64,000 bases of DNA from NCBI GenBank assembly GCA_009746045.1, contig RPFO01000065.1, forward strand, positions 1,910,924 through 1,974,923, in the 5' to 3' direction. The first letter of the stretch is position 1; each line of letters starts with the position of its first letter. Below the pieces are notes generated by a model. The model saw only the letters and a program-made list of their open reading frames with translations. It was not told the origin of the DNA and made no database searches. Shown piece after piece: positions 55,031 through 64,000 of this stretch. The stretch comes from Mesostigma viride. Taxonomy: Eukaryota; Streptophyta; Mesostigmatophyceae; Mesostigmatales; Mesostigmataceae. A program made the translations under genes and the position numbers.

Positions 55031-56625
55031 CTTCTCTTGGTCTCACAAAAAGGTCATTTGCTGCTCATAGCCCCATGTCCTTTGATGATGTAGACCTGGA
55101 TTGTCACACTTTCGCTGGCCTTGAGGCCTGGCGAGTAGCATTGGCGCGTGCGCTCCAGGAGTGGCAAACGCTGGATGTTTTTGAAGGCATTTCAGAACCT
55201 CCACCCAATGCTCAAATGCTTCAGTTGCGTTTTGTATGCAAGATGAAGAGCAAGCTTGGTGAGCCTCCCATACCAAACGCACGTCCAGTCGTGACCCAGT
55301 TCCATGGTACTACAGACTTTGATAAGGAGGAGCTGTACACTCCTGGCCTGTCACATCCTGTTCTCAGGCTTATTCTTAGTCTGTACCTTGGTGCTTTGGA
55401 CTATGGCTTGGATTATGGAGCAGAAATTGATGACTTCACCAGGGCCTTTTTGCATGGTGATCCTCAGGTGGCCAGAGCCACTTGGCAAGCTCAAAGACCC
55501 TGTTGTGTTAAGACCCCAGCATGCTGGATAGCTGAAGTAGGTCATCCCTACATGCAGCCTAAAGTGGGCTGGGAAGGACTGGTCAGCAGTCCAGTCATCT
55601 GGTATGAAACCATTGCTCCTGCCATCCAGGAGAGATGTCAGATGCAACAATCTCATCTTGCTTATTGTCTCTTTGTGGGGCAATCCAAAGGACAACCCAC
55701 CTGGGCTACCTTACATGGAGATGATATGCAACGCATTGGTCCCAAGGGATGGTTGAATGAGACCTATAAAAGGCTCAATGACAAGTCCCCTATTGGTACC
55801 AGAGCATGGTTTAGTAAAAACAGCCAGGTACCTTACTGTGGCATTGGCTGTACCCTTTTCCAGGATGACAAAGGATGGCATCTTAAGCTGCAATCGGCGA
55901 AGGGGTATAAAGAAAAAGTAATAACTCAGTTGCCCAAGAGAGTAACTGAGGAGAATGCCCCTACGGTTAAAGGTCAACTGGGTTGGCTGGCTGCCACAAC
56001 TAACCCTGACCTGGCAGTACAGAGTAGGATGCCAGACTCTGTTGTTGTAGGAGAAGGAAGGAGGCGCCTGGAGAGCTGCCTCAATGAATCTCCTGACTTG
56101 GTGTTGTCCGGTGTAGACTGGCATGGGCGCATCATCATAGACGCCTACACAGATGCTAGCCAAGAGTCTAGATCTGCCAACAAGATTGGTGCCAGAGCCG
56201 GATGCCTGATCACCATCAGGAATGAAGGCAAACAGCCCTCGTTGGTATACTGGTCCAGTAACCTTCAGAGGAGGCGGTTTGCTGGCATTGACACCGCTGA
56301 GTGCAGGGCATACGCCATGTGCATTCGCGATGCCATATACATAAGAGAGCTACTCTTATGGTGTCTGAGTCAGATAAGACCTCAACCCGTGATTGATGTC
56401 AGGGTTTATTGTGATAATAAGCCCGTGGTCTCTTTTATCAAGAATGAGAGGGCCACTACTACTGACTTGGACTACCTTGTGGCAAAGGAGTTGTCCAGCC
56501 ACTGTATAACCATACATCTGCCAGGACACTCAAATCCTGCTGATGCTATGACCAAGCTTCCACGACTGGCCCTTAATGGGTACCAGTTGCTGCGGTCCAT
56601 GATGGCTGGGAAACCCTTGTCATGA
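55027..56625 (+). CDS. pol: reverse transcriptase and RNase H of copy 2
   Basis: A 532-codon open frame in the Copia arrangement. RT landmarks: VARALQEWQTLDVFEG, LRFVCKMKSKLGEPPIPNAR, EELYTPGLSHPVLRL, IDDFTRAFLHGDPQVAR and TLHGDDMQRIG (HGDD where YxDD is usual). RNase H landmarks: IDAYTDASQESRSANK, AGIDTAECRAYAM, VYCDNKPVVSF, TDLDYLVAKELSS and GHSNPADAMTKLPR. It starts within the end of the protease-like frame, so it probably was part of one pol ORF. The codon start (GTG at 55027) is formal; there is no clear initiator. Confidence 0.88.
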   Translation: MTSLGLTKRSFAAHSPMSFDDVDLDCHTFAGLEAWRVALARALQEWQTLDVFEGISEPPPNAQMLQLRFVCKMKSKLGEPPIPNARPVVTQFHGTTDFDKEELYTPGLSHPVLRLILSLYLGALDYGLDYGAEIDDFTRAFLHGDPQVARATWQAQRPCCVKTPACWIAEVGHPYMQPKVGWEGLVSSPVIWYETIAPAIQERCQMQQSHLAYCLFVGQSKGQPTWATLHGDDMQRIGPKGWLNETYKRLNDKSPIGTRAWFSKNSQVPYCGIGCTLFQDDKGWHLKLQSAKGYKEKVITQLPKRVTEENAPTVKGQLGWLAATTNPDLAVQSRMPDSVVVGEGRRRLESCLNESPDLVLSGVDWHGRIIIDAYTDASQESRSANKIGARAGCLITIRNEGKQPSLVYWSSNLQRRRFAGIDTAECRAYAMCIRDAIYIRELLLWCLSQIRPQPVIDVRVYCDNKPVVSFIKNERATTTDLDYLVAKELSSHCITIHLPGHSNPADAMTKLPRLALNGYQLLRSMMAGKPLS

Positions 56626-56790
56626 GGAGTAATCTGGGAGCCTGAGCCTAATGCTCCTCCTGTAGGTTTTTATCCCCCTGGAGGTTTTGTCCTCTCTGGA
56701 GAAGAGGTTTTCCTTCAGATTTGGGTTTTCCCTACAGCAGGTTACACCAACCATGCAATGATGAGATGCAAGCTCCATAAGACCCAAGTG
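56626..56790 (+). other. 3' flank of copy 2, no LTR recognised
   Basis: About 165 bp follow the RNase H stop before the GGGA array. It contains no repeat of the region before gag, so the 3' LTR is absent or was lost when the microsatellite expanded. Confidence 0.5.
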
Positions 56791-57999
56791 AGGGAGGGAG
56801 GGGAGGGAGGGAGGGAGGGAGGGAGGGAGGGAGGAGGGAGGGAGGAGGGAGGGAGGGAGGGAGGGAGGGAGGGAGGGAGGGAGGGAGGGGGAGGAGGGAG
56901 GGAGGGAGGGAGGGAGGGAGGGAGGGAGGAGGGAGGGAGGGAGGGAGGAGGGAGGGAGGGAGGGAGGGAGGGAGGGAGGGAGGGAGGAGGGAGGGAGGGA
57001 GGGAGGGAGGGAGGAGGGAGGAGGGAGGGAGGAGGGAGGGAGGGAGGGAGGGAGGAGGGAGGGAGGGAGGGAGGGAGGGAGGGAGGGAGGGAGGAGGAGG
57101 GAGGGAGGGAGGGAGGGAGGGAGGGAGGAGGGAGGGAGGGAGGGAGGGAGGGAGGGAGGAGGAGGGAGGGAGGGAGGGAGGAGGGAGGGAGGGAGGAGGG
57201 AGGGAGGAGGGAGGGAGGGAGGGAGGGAGGGAGGGAGGAGGGAGGGAGGAGAGGGAGGAGGGAGGGAGGGAGGGAGGGAGGGAGGAGGGAGGGAGGGAGG
57301 GAGGGAGGGAGGAGGAGGAGGGAGGGAGGGAGGAGGGAGGAGGGAGGGAGGGAGGGAGGGAGGGAGGGAGGGAGGAGGGAGGGAGGGAGGGAGGGAGGGA
57401 GGAGGGAGGAGGAGGGAGGGAGGGAGGGAGGGAGGGAGGAGGGAGGGAGGGAGGGAGGAGGAGGAGGGAGGGAGGGAGGAGGGAGGGAGGGAGGGAGGAG
57501 GAGGGAGGGAGGAGGAGAGGAGGGAGGGAGGGAGGGAGGGAGGGAGGGAGGGAGGGAGGGAGGGAGGGAGGGAGGGAGGGAGGGAGGGAGGGAGGAGGGA
57601 GGGAGGGAGGGAGGGAGGAGGATCGAGGGAGGGAGGGAGGGAGGGAGGGAGGAGGGAGGGAGGGAGGGAGGGAGGGAGGAGGGAGGGAGGGAGGGAGGGA
57701 GAGGAGGGAGGGAGGGAGGGAGGGAGGGAGGGAGGGAGGAGGGAGGAGGGAGGGAGGAGGGAGGGAGGGAGGGAGGGAGGGAGGGAGGGAGGGGGAGGGA
57801 GGGAGGGAGGGAGGGAGGGAGGGAGGGAGGGAGGGAGGGAGGGAGGGAGGGAGGGAGGGAGGGAGGGAGGGAGGAGGGAGGAGGGAGGGAGGGAGGGAGG
57901 GAGGGAGGAGGGAGGGAGGGAGGGAGGGAGGGAGGAGGGAGGGAGGGAGGGAGGGAGGGAGGGAGGGAGGGAGGGAGGGAGCCAGGGAGGGAGGGAGGG
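56791..57999. repeat. (GGGA)n/(GGA)n polypurine microsatellite, 1.2 kb
   Basis: Nearly pure GGGA units with scattered GGA steps and one ATCG interruption at about 57622. All purines are on the plus strand. Consecutive GGGAGGGAGGGAGGG meets the usual G-quadruplex pattern hundreds of times. The Gly/Arg/Glu and Pro/Ser/Leu open frames are artefacts. Confidence 0.95.
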
Positions 58000-58005
58000 T
58001 ATGAC

Positions 58006-58240
<235 letters not shown>

Positions 58241-58345
58241 CTACGTGTATGCATGGGTGGGTGGATACATGTGTATGTGTGTGTGTGTGTGGTGGGTGGG
58301 TAAGGGATCGACGTGTGTGTGTGTGTATGTGTGTGTGTGTGTGTG

Positions 58346-58764
58346 CTTCTCTGCTTAGGCGTTGGAGCACACGCATGCACTGGAGGAAGGGGCCGGGTGA
58401 TGAAAACCCAGACCAACTGTCGCACCCACCCCTCCACCTTCACCAAGCGTATAAAGGCCAAGCGTGCCATGGGGGTACGGTAGCGGACGCAAGTCACCAA
58501 CGTCAGGGTGCTCACCAGGCTGGTGGATGAGAAGATGGGGGCAGGCCCCTGTCAGATGCAGAGAAGAAGAAAAGGAAAAGGATGCAGCAGGGCCGTGAGA
58601 ACGTGCCCCCGGGTGTGGCATTAGCCACTATATAGCTAGCTAGCTGGCTAGAGCTGTGTTATTAATGCATTGTACTATAGGCATGTGCCCCCAAGTATGC
58701 CTTCCTGCATTGTAAATATGATGCATAATGTAATGATGTGTTGTTTGGAACCTTCTGTACACCA
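58346..58764. other. short unique stretch, possible coding remnant
   Basis: A plus-strand frame near 58490-58635 reads TNVRVLTRLVDEKMGAG... with a basic RRRKRKRMQQG tail. I do not recognise it and the frame is short. Confidence 0.2.
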
Positions 58765-59510
58765 AGGTGGAATGATTGCCATGAAACCCTTGGAAGAACA
58801 ATAGAAAGCTGCTTTTCTGTGGTATTTATGCTAGCAGCTGTCACCAATTTGTTATCCAACCAGCCTGAAGCTTTGTGGGCAGGCTGCATGGGATGTGTTT
58901 CGAACATGTGCCAAGTTCCAGGTCTAGCTGAGTTCATTTGATGTCATTATATACGCACATGTGTGATGAAACCCTTGAAAAACCATGAAAAACTGCATTT
59001 TTGTGGTATTTATGCTAGCATTTGTCACCAGTTTGTCATCCAACCAGCCTGAAGCTTTGTGGGCAGGCTGCATGGGATGTGTTTCGAACATGTGCCAAGT
59101 CCCAGGTCCAACTGAGTTCATTTGATGTCATTATATATGCAAATGTGTGATGAAACCCTTGGAAAACCCTGAAAAACTGCATTTTTGTGGTGTTTATGCT
59201 AGCATCTGTCACCAATTTGTCATCCAACCAGCCTGAAACTTTGTGGGCATGCTGCATGGGATGTGTTTAGAACATGTGCAAAGTTCCACGCCCAACTGAG
59301 TTCATTTGGTGTCATTATATATGCATATGTGTGATGAAACCTTTGGAAAACCCTGAAAAACTGCATTTTGGGGGTATTTATGCTAGCATCTGTCACCATT
59401 TTGTGATCCAACCAGCCTGAAACTTTGTGGGCATGCTGCATGGGATGTGTTTATAACATTTGCAAAGTTCCAGGCCCAACTGAGTTCACTTGATGTCATT
59501 ATATATACGC
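58765..59510. repeat. 184-bp tandem satellite, 4 copies
   Basis: The word ATGGGATGTGTTT lies at 58888, 59072, 59256 and 59440, exactly 184 bp apart; copies are ~90% alike and decay to the right by about 59600. Each unit has an AT-rich part (TGTCATTATATATGC) and ends TGATGAAACC. Short reverse-strand peptides repeat with the unit and are not genes. Confidence 0.9.
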
Positions 59511-59720
59511 ATACATGCCAGAAAGTGCTGAAAATTCGGTATTTTTATGCTAGCAAATGTCACCATGTTACCATGCTGCCGACTCCCAAAAACTTATTTG
59601 ACCACATGCCACCATAAGATATCTGATTAGGCACCTTGGTGCCAAATTTGAGGCCAAACTGACTATTAGCCTATCTTGAAATAATTTTCAGGGAATAAAA
59701 ACGCGTTTTTGGATTGATGT

Positions 59721-59802
59721 GGATATTCACGACTAAATTCGGTGCTCAAACGTGAAAGTTATGAGCTCCGCCGTCAGCCCTGGCTACCTCGTGGCTCGTG
59801 GG
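59721..59802. repeat. inverted copy partner of 47403-47490
   Basis: Reads GATATTCACGACTAAATTCG through CTCGTGGCTCGTGG, the reverse complement of the 47.4-kb segment with about two mismatches in 80 bp. Confidence 0.7.
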
Positions 59803-60061
59803 CTTAGCAGCATACCATGATTGCCTTAGCAGCATACCATGAAAGCCCAGGGTGATTACAGGTAATAATTTTTTCATGCCCTGGTCGGCTCAAGTCCTGC
59901 CTTGCTCGTCTTCAGTTTTGGTACCCGAGCATTGTCCTGCTCAAGCCGTACTGACGTACTGTCTTTCCAAACCAACTCCAACTGCAGCGTTCCTAGGATT
60001 CAGATGGTACGGGCCGGGCTGACGGCCTGACGCCGCGCCGCTGGACCTTAGGTCTGGCCTT

Positions 60062-60250
60062 CAGGACTTAGGTGGTTGACGAATACCCTAAACATTTCGT
60101 CAAACCGGTTGACGAACTTCGGAACATATACGTCAATTGATTGGTTGACGAATTGCCGAGTTGGTTGACGAATGTGGTTGACGAATTGCCCAAAATGGTT
60201 GACTATTTTACTACTATTTTCAAAATTCGTCAAACGGTTGACGAAATAGT
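60062..60250. repeat. cluster of GGTTGACGAA motifs
   Basis: The 10-mer GGTTGACGAA occurs about six times directly, and the inverse TTCGTCAAAC/C occurs at about 60096 and 60226, at irregular spacing. It is either a decayed short tandem repeat or a binding-site cluster. Confidence 0.5.
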
Positions 60251-60339
60251 CCCGTTAGCAAAAGCACTGCGGCACGGTTTACAGGATGCTTCGACAGGTC
60301 CTGAATGTAGGGTTTTCCACGCATAGGTCATTAGAGTCT

Positions 60340-60700
60340 TTGTATCAGGGTATGCCTCGCATTTCGGACGAGATAGTAAGTAAGTAAGTAAGTACTAAGA
60401 CGAGATAGGCGGCGTAAGATAGCATTTGTAGGACATCTTGCTCGCACCAGCCAGGTAGATACCGCGGCCCTTGGTCTGGCCGTTCCCCAGCAGCTTGGCC
60501 AACCACTGAGGGCGGCACATCCTGACCTGGCCTGGCCCCAAGGACATTCCCAGAAAGCTGGGTAAATTAAACCTGCCATGAACTACATCCAGACGTTGCT
60601 GGCCGACCTAGTGGTCCCAGCTCAGTTTGAACACCGCATTCACTCCCTCTCTCTTGCTTGGACTGCTATGCAGAACAAGAAGAGGTGGCAGTTCTAAGAT
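60340..60700 (+). pseudogene. possible 3' end of a retroelement ORF, disrupted
   Basis: A plus-strand frame reads RRKIAFVGHLARTSQVDTAA to a stop at about 60570, then PAMNYIQTLLADLVVPAQFE and NKKRWQF to a stop near 60697. The RR-KIAFVGHLAR pattern is reminiscent of the region after the reverse transcriptase in non-LTR elements. An AAGT microsatellite (60375-60393) splits the upstream part. The assignment is tentative. Confidence 0.25.
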
Positions 60701-60898
60701 TGTCCAGGCTCACATGCCAGCCCCTGTGGGCAAGCCCCCTCCCCCCAAGCGGAAGTGAGGGGCGCTTTGCTGAGTAGTGTCAAGGAGACTACCAGCGCAG
60801 GCCAGATATCGGGAGAATCCGGACCATGGTAGCTCAGTGTACGTAGTTAGGATTTTCTAGACTAGTTAGCTTAGAGTTAGCTTTAACCCGTGTTTTTT

Positions 60899-60947
60899 TA
60901 CAACGCGATGTATCGCGTTGTAGGGTTAGAACGCGATGTATCGCGTT
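60899..60947. repeat. two adjacent short palindromes
   Basis: TACAACGCGAT/ATCGCGTTGTA (60899-60909 and 60912-60922, 2-nt centre) is followed by AACGCGAT/ATCGCGTT at 60930-60947. The shared core AACGCGATGTATCGCGTT occurs twice. Confidence 0.7.
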
Positions 60948-61276
60948 GTAATCTGACACGTGGCAGGCACAGTAGATACGAGATTTTCGGTCTGAAACTC
61001 GGTGGACGGCCTCCTTACATCCCGTAGAACTCAAGAAAAAATCCTGGTATTTTTTGGATTTTTTTTGTGACAGCTGCAAACAAATATGTACCACTGAAAT
61101 CAGGCATTTTCGCGGGACGAAGGTGAAGACGACGGCGATGGCGGCAGGTAGATCTCGCCAGTTTTCGCGCGTCGGAATTTCAGTGGCTGTTGGGTGGCAT
61201 GACCATGATGATGCGTTCAAAGGTTGATAATTAGGTTTCTACGAGTTTGTTGAGGTACTGGGGCAAAGGAAACGTA

Positions 61277-61883
61277 GATTCGTGTATCCATTGCTCCCAC
61301 TCCACCAACTTCTTATTGAAAACATTAAGTGGTCGCTTAAAATGGACAGCAAAATGGCGTCCACTGCCATTTGCAGTTCTCCGAGCAAAGTTTGCGAAAC
61401 CCCAAGACAACAAAACACAGGGAGGGTGGGTGGGCAAGAAAAAAGACCTTCCCCTTCCTCGCAAGGTCCCTAAAAAGACGACACAACACGCTACATGGCA
61501 ACGCCCCTAAAAAAATCCCAGCCTTACTGACACAACTAATGTCAGACCGGCAACTACGAAATGTCAGCAAAATGATTCGAGTCAGAACTTTTAACTACAC
61601 TAGTCGCCAATCAAAGGCAGTTTCAGGCCAGCATACAAAATTAAAAGGCCTTATAAATACGACCTTTTTAACCGCCTGAACAACAACGAAAACTGCCCGT
61701 AACTAATCACCCAGTTACAAAATCCAAACTGATTATCATCCGCTAAAAACGGCCCTAGTCGCCGGCCATGCCAGCGAAACTGGAACCCCAAGAGCGTGCC
61801 ACGTAATCTTTGCCGCCGTCAGGAACACTTCGATTGCGGCGTTCGTTCTCGCCCATTATAAGAAACTATTTTCAGAGAAATCC
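61277..61883. repeat. 607-bp unit, first copy of tandem duplication
   Basis: Composed of segment A (61277-61405), a 28-bp link (61406-61433) and segment B (61434-61887, overlapping the next copy by GATT). The link resembles ACACAGGGAGGG(C/T)GGGTGGG of the copies at 1590 and 5660, so this is the ancestral arrangement. No coding function is supported. Confidence 0.85.
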
Positions 61884-63364
61884 GATTCGTGTATCCATTG
61901 CTCCCACTCCACCAACTTCTTATTGAAAACATTAAGTGGTCGCTTAAAATGGACAGCAAAATGGCGTCCACTGCCATTTGCAGTTCTCCGAGCAAAGTTT
62001 GCGAAACCCCAACTCCCCCACGCCTGGCTGACTCAAAGCCGCTCCCCTCTTTCCAAGGACCGCGTGTCCATTGAGAATGCCCTGCCGCAATGGACCCCGT
62101 TTTAACACCAGCAGCTGTGGATGCATTGATGCACTGTTATAGGTAACCACATTCTCGCGAATTGACCCTTTGCAGGGCCCGCCACCGACCCCAAAGAAGG
62201 CCTCCCCTCTGATCGGCAACAGGAGTTGTTGTTGTTGCGAAGACAAAGCAGAAGACACAGCGATCAAGCAATTACCGTAACCCCAAGTTTCGTTTCTCAC
62301 TATATTTCGCCACGACCCCTTTAGGAGAGCATCGTCCTTGACAGGGGGCACACCCCCGCACCTACCATGCTAACAGATTTACCGTTAGGCATATAATCAA
62401 GGCCGCATATCAGCCCTCACCCCCAGCGCCGAGACCGCGCGCCAAACAACGGTGTGGGTGAAAATATTTTTAAATTTATTAAAATTATCGCCACGACCTC
62501 AACTAGTCCAACCCGGAGCGCAAGCATCCCCAGGTACGAACCAGCCCAAGGCAGGCCAGCCAACGTCACAGAACCTTAACCCGAAGCGCAAGCATCCTCA
62601 GGTACAAGGCTGCCACGCAGGCCAGCCCTTCCGTTTCGACAAGCAGATCTTCCCCTTCATATTCGATCTGAATATTGCACTAGCGCAGCCCAACCTCCTG
62701 CGCAGATTCCCAACCATCCGGACCCAGATCCAAAGTGAGAATCAGTCCGGACACTTGGCAGCCGCTGTGACTTCCGTGAAACCGGAAGCTCAGGGGCTGC
62801 CGCCCGTCTGTTAATTTAATTAAGCCCTGCGCCCGAGCGGGCACAAGGCCGGGGAGGCGTCGGCATTCCTTGCATCACCATAGCCTCGGCCAACGCGTGC
62901 CCAGCGTCATGCAAGAAAAAAGACCTTCCCCTTCCTCGCAAGGTCCCTAAAAAGACGACACAACACGCTACATGGCAACGCCCCTAAAAAAATCCCAGCC
63001 TTACTGACACAACTAATGTCAGACCGGCAACTACGAAATGTCAGCAAAATGATTCGAGTCAGAACTTTTAACTACACTAGTCGCCAATCAAAGGCAGTTT
63101 CAGGCCAGCATACAAAATTAAAAGGCCTTATAAATACGACCTTTTTAACCGCCTGAACAACAACGAAAACTGCCCGTAACTAATCACCCAGTTACAAAAT
63201 CCAAACTGATTATCATCCGCTAAAAACGGCCCTAGTCGCCGGCCATGCCAGCGAAACTGGAACCCCAAGAGCGTGCCACGTAATCTTTGCCGCCGTCAGG
63301 AACACTTCGATTGCGGCGTTCGTTCTCGCCCATTATAAGAAACTATTTTCAGAGAAATCCGATT
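61884..63364. repeat. second copy of the 607-bp unit with an 898-bp replacement
   Basis: Segment A' (61884-62012) and segment B' (62911-63364) match A and B with no difference that I could see, but the 28-bp link is replaced by 898 bp of unrelated DNA (62013-62910). The junction between copies has a 4-bp overlap, GATT, typical of microhomology-mediated tandem duplication. Confidence 0.85.
62013..62910. other. 898-bp sequence unique to the second unit
   Basis: No inverted ends or target duplication were found. A 120-codon plus-strand frame (62452-62814) has no recognised domain. Two copies of GCGCAAGCATCC(C/T)CAGGTAC (62518 and 62585) also resemble a word at 17796. Confidence 0.5.
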
Positions 63365-64000
63365 TTTCCAGTTTCTCACCCAACTTTCATGCGGAAACCC
63401 TGGAAACCGGTTTACATATTATTACGGCAAGACTCGGGTCTGCTGCGGCACCATGCTTGGTATTTCCATGGTGTTTCGACTTCTTAACACATGTTTATTC
63501 ATTCCGAACGCCCGGACTCTCGGCTAAACCGAGATTTGTGCAGACTTTTATTGGGTAGCTCCGGGCATGATGGTGCCTGCAATTAGCGTAAGGCGTGACC
63601 GTGGCTATTGCTACGGTATGCTGTATTTTCCTGGAAATGGCCTCTGCCACCGGCTCAATAGTGCTTGCAGGCGTAAGAATGTCGTGTTTCTATCTAGTTT
63701 CTGCCAGTTTTCCACTTATCTCTACCGACCTCTGCCCAGCCTCTCTAAGACCGCCATCCTACTCGACGTTGCTTGCATGTCAGCCATAGCAGGTTGCAGC
63801 TGTGCAGTATTTAGGTGCTGTATACGTCGTCAAGCCGTGAATATATCGTGAGGATTGGATATTGATGGTTTATACTGCGTTGATTGTGCAAGAAGATCAG
63901 CTAGGTGCCCATATTTATGGTGTATAATCATGTGTTGTTAGCATCTTGCCACCATTTGCTAGCATGCATTCCAGCGTCATCTTTGCCTGCATGTAAGCTC
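63365..64000. other. no gene recognised
   Basis: Two overlapping frames (63567-63851, 63595-63789) are short and without domains. Nothing else was seen to the end of the window. Confidence 0.4.

Noticed and set aside
61434-63364. The pair of 454-bp direct repeats as LTRs of a small non-autonomous LTR element
   Set aside because: Segment A is also duplicated in the right order next to B, which is better explained by tandem duplication. No target duplication, primer site or purine tract was found.

Overview
This window is repeat-dominated nuclear DNA from a eukaryote. It has no operons, Shine-Dalgarno sites, tRNA or rRNA genes that I can support. The best lineage clue is a set of five 72-bp (one 69-bp) minus-strand exons, each encoding exactly one 24-residue leucine-rich repeat (LRR) of the GTIPPEL type with conserved splice sites. 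One-LRR-per-exon genes are known from plants and have been described for brown algae, so a macroalga or related stramenopile is plausible, but the sequence does not prove it.

Layout. 1-4.2 kb: non-coding, with dispersed repeat fragments. 4.2-4.8 kb: 32-bp minisatellite bounded by 21-bp inverted ends. 5.8-11.1 kb: large heptamer satellite in two orientations (ACCTGCC, then GGCAGGT/GGCATGT, then GGCATGG). 14.5-17.4 kb: three LRR exon modules. 17.4-21.3 kb: dispersed repeats and a perfect 941-bp GTT microsatellite. 22.1-23.0 kb: 50-bp satellite. 23.0-32.7 kb: a polypyrimidine satellite split by a complete 8.0-kb LTR retrotransposon (23396-31419). 33.4-33.9 kb: palindromic 40-bp satellite. 36.2-36.7 kb: 71-bp satellite. 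36.8-39.2 kb: decayed relative of the retrotransposon, itself hit by a ~760-bp element with inverted termini. 40.7-42.8 kb: two more LRR exons with another decayed gag in the intron between them. 47.5-50.1 kb: two inverted copies of a probable non-LTR element ORF1. 51.3-56.6 kb: a second, frameshifted retrotransposon of the same family. 56.8-58.3 kb: 1.2 kb of GGGA repeats abutting GCGT and GT repeats. 58.8-59.5 kb: 184-bp satellite. 61.3-63.4 kb: a tandem duplication.

The most interesting system is the retrotransposon family. Both main copies encode, in order, Gag with zinc knuckles, integrase, an aspartic-protease-like domain, reverse transcriptase and RNase H. The protease lies between integrase and reverse transcriptase, unlike the standard Copia (PR-IN-RT) and Gypsy (PR-RT-IN) orders. 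Shared unusual motifs are D[TS]xA without the usual glycine in the protease, HGDD instead of YxDD in the reverse transcriptase, and a compact integrase with about 29 residues between its second and third acidic residues. Copy 1 separates gag and pol by one in-frame TGA; copy 2 needs a -1 shift at an A-rich site.

The LRR exons are the only likely host-gene material. All are phase 2 at both ends, and splicing them in order preserves the LRR consensus across junctions. Most long open frames in the window are by-products of stop-free tandem repeats and are not annotated as genes.
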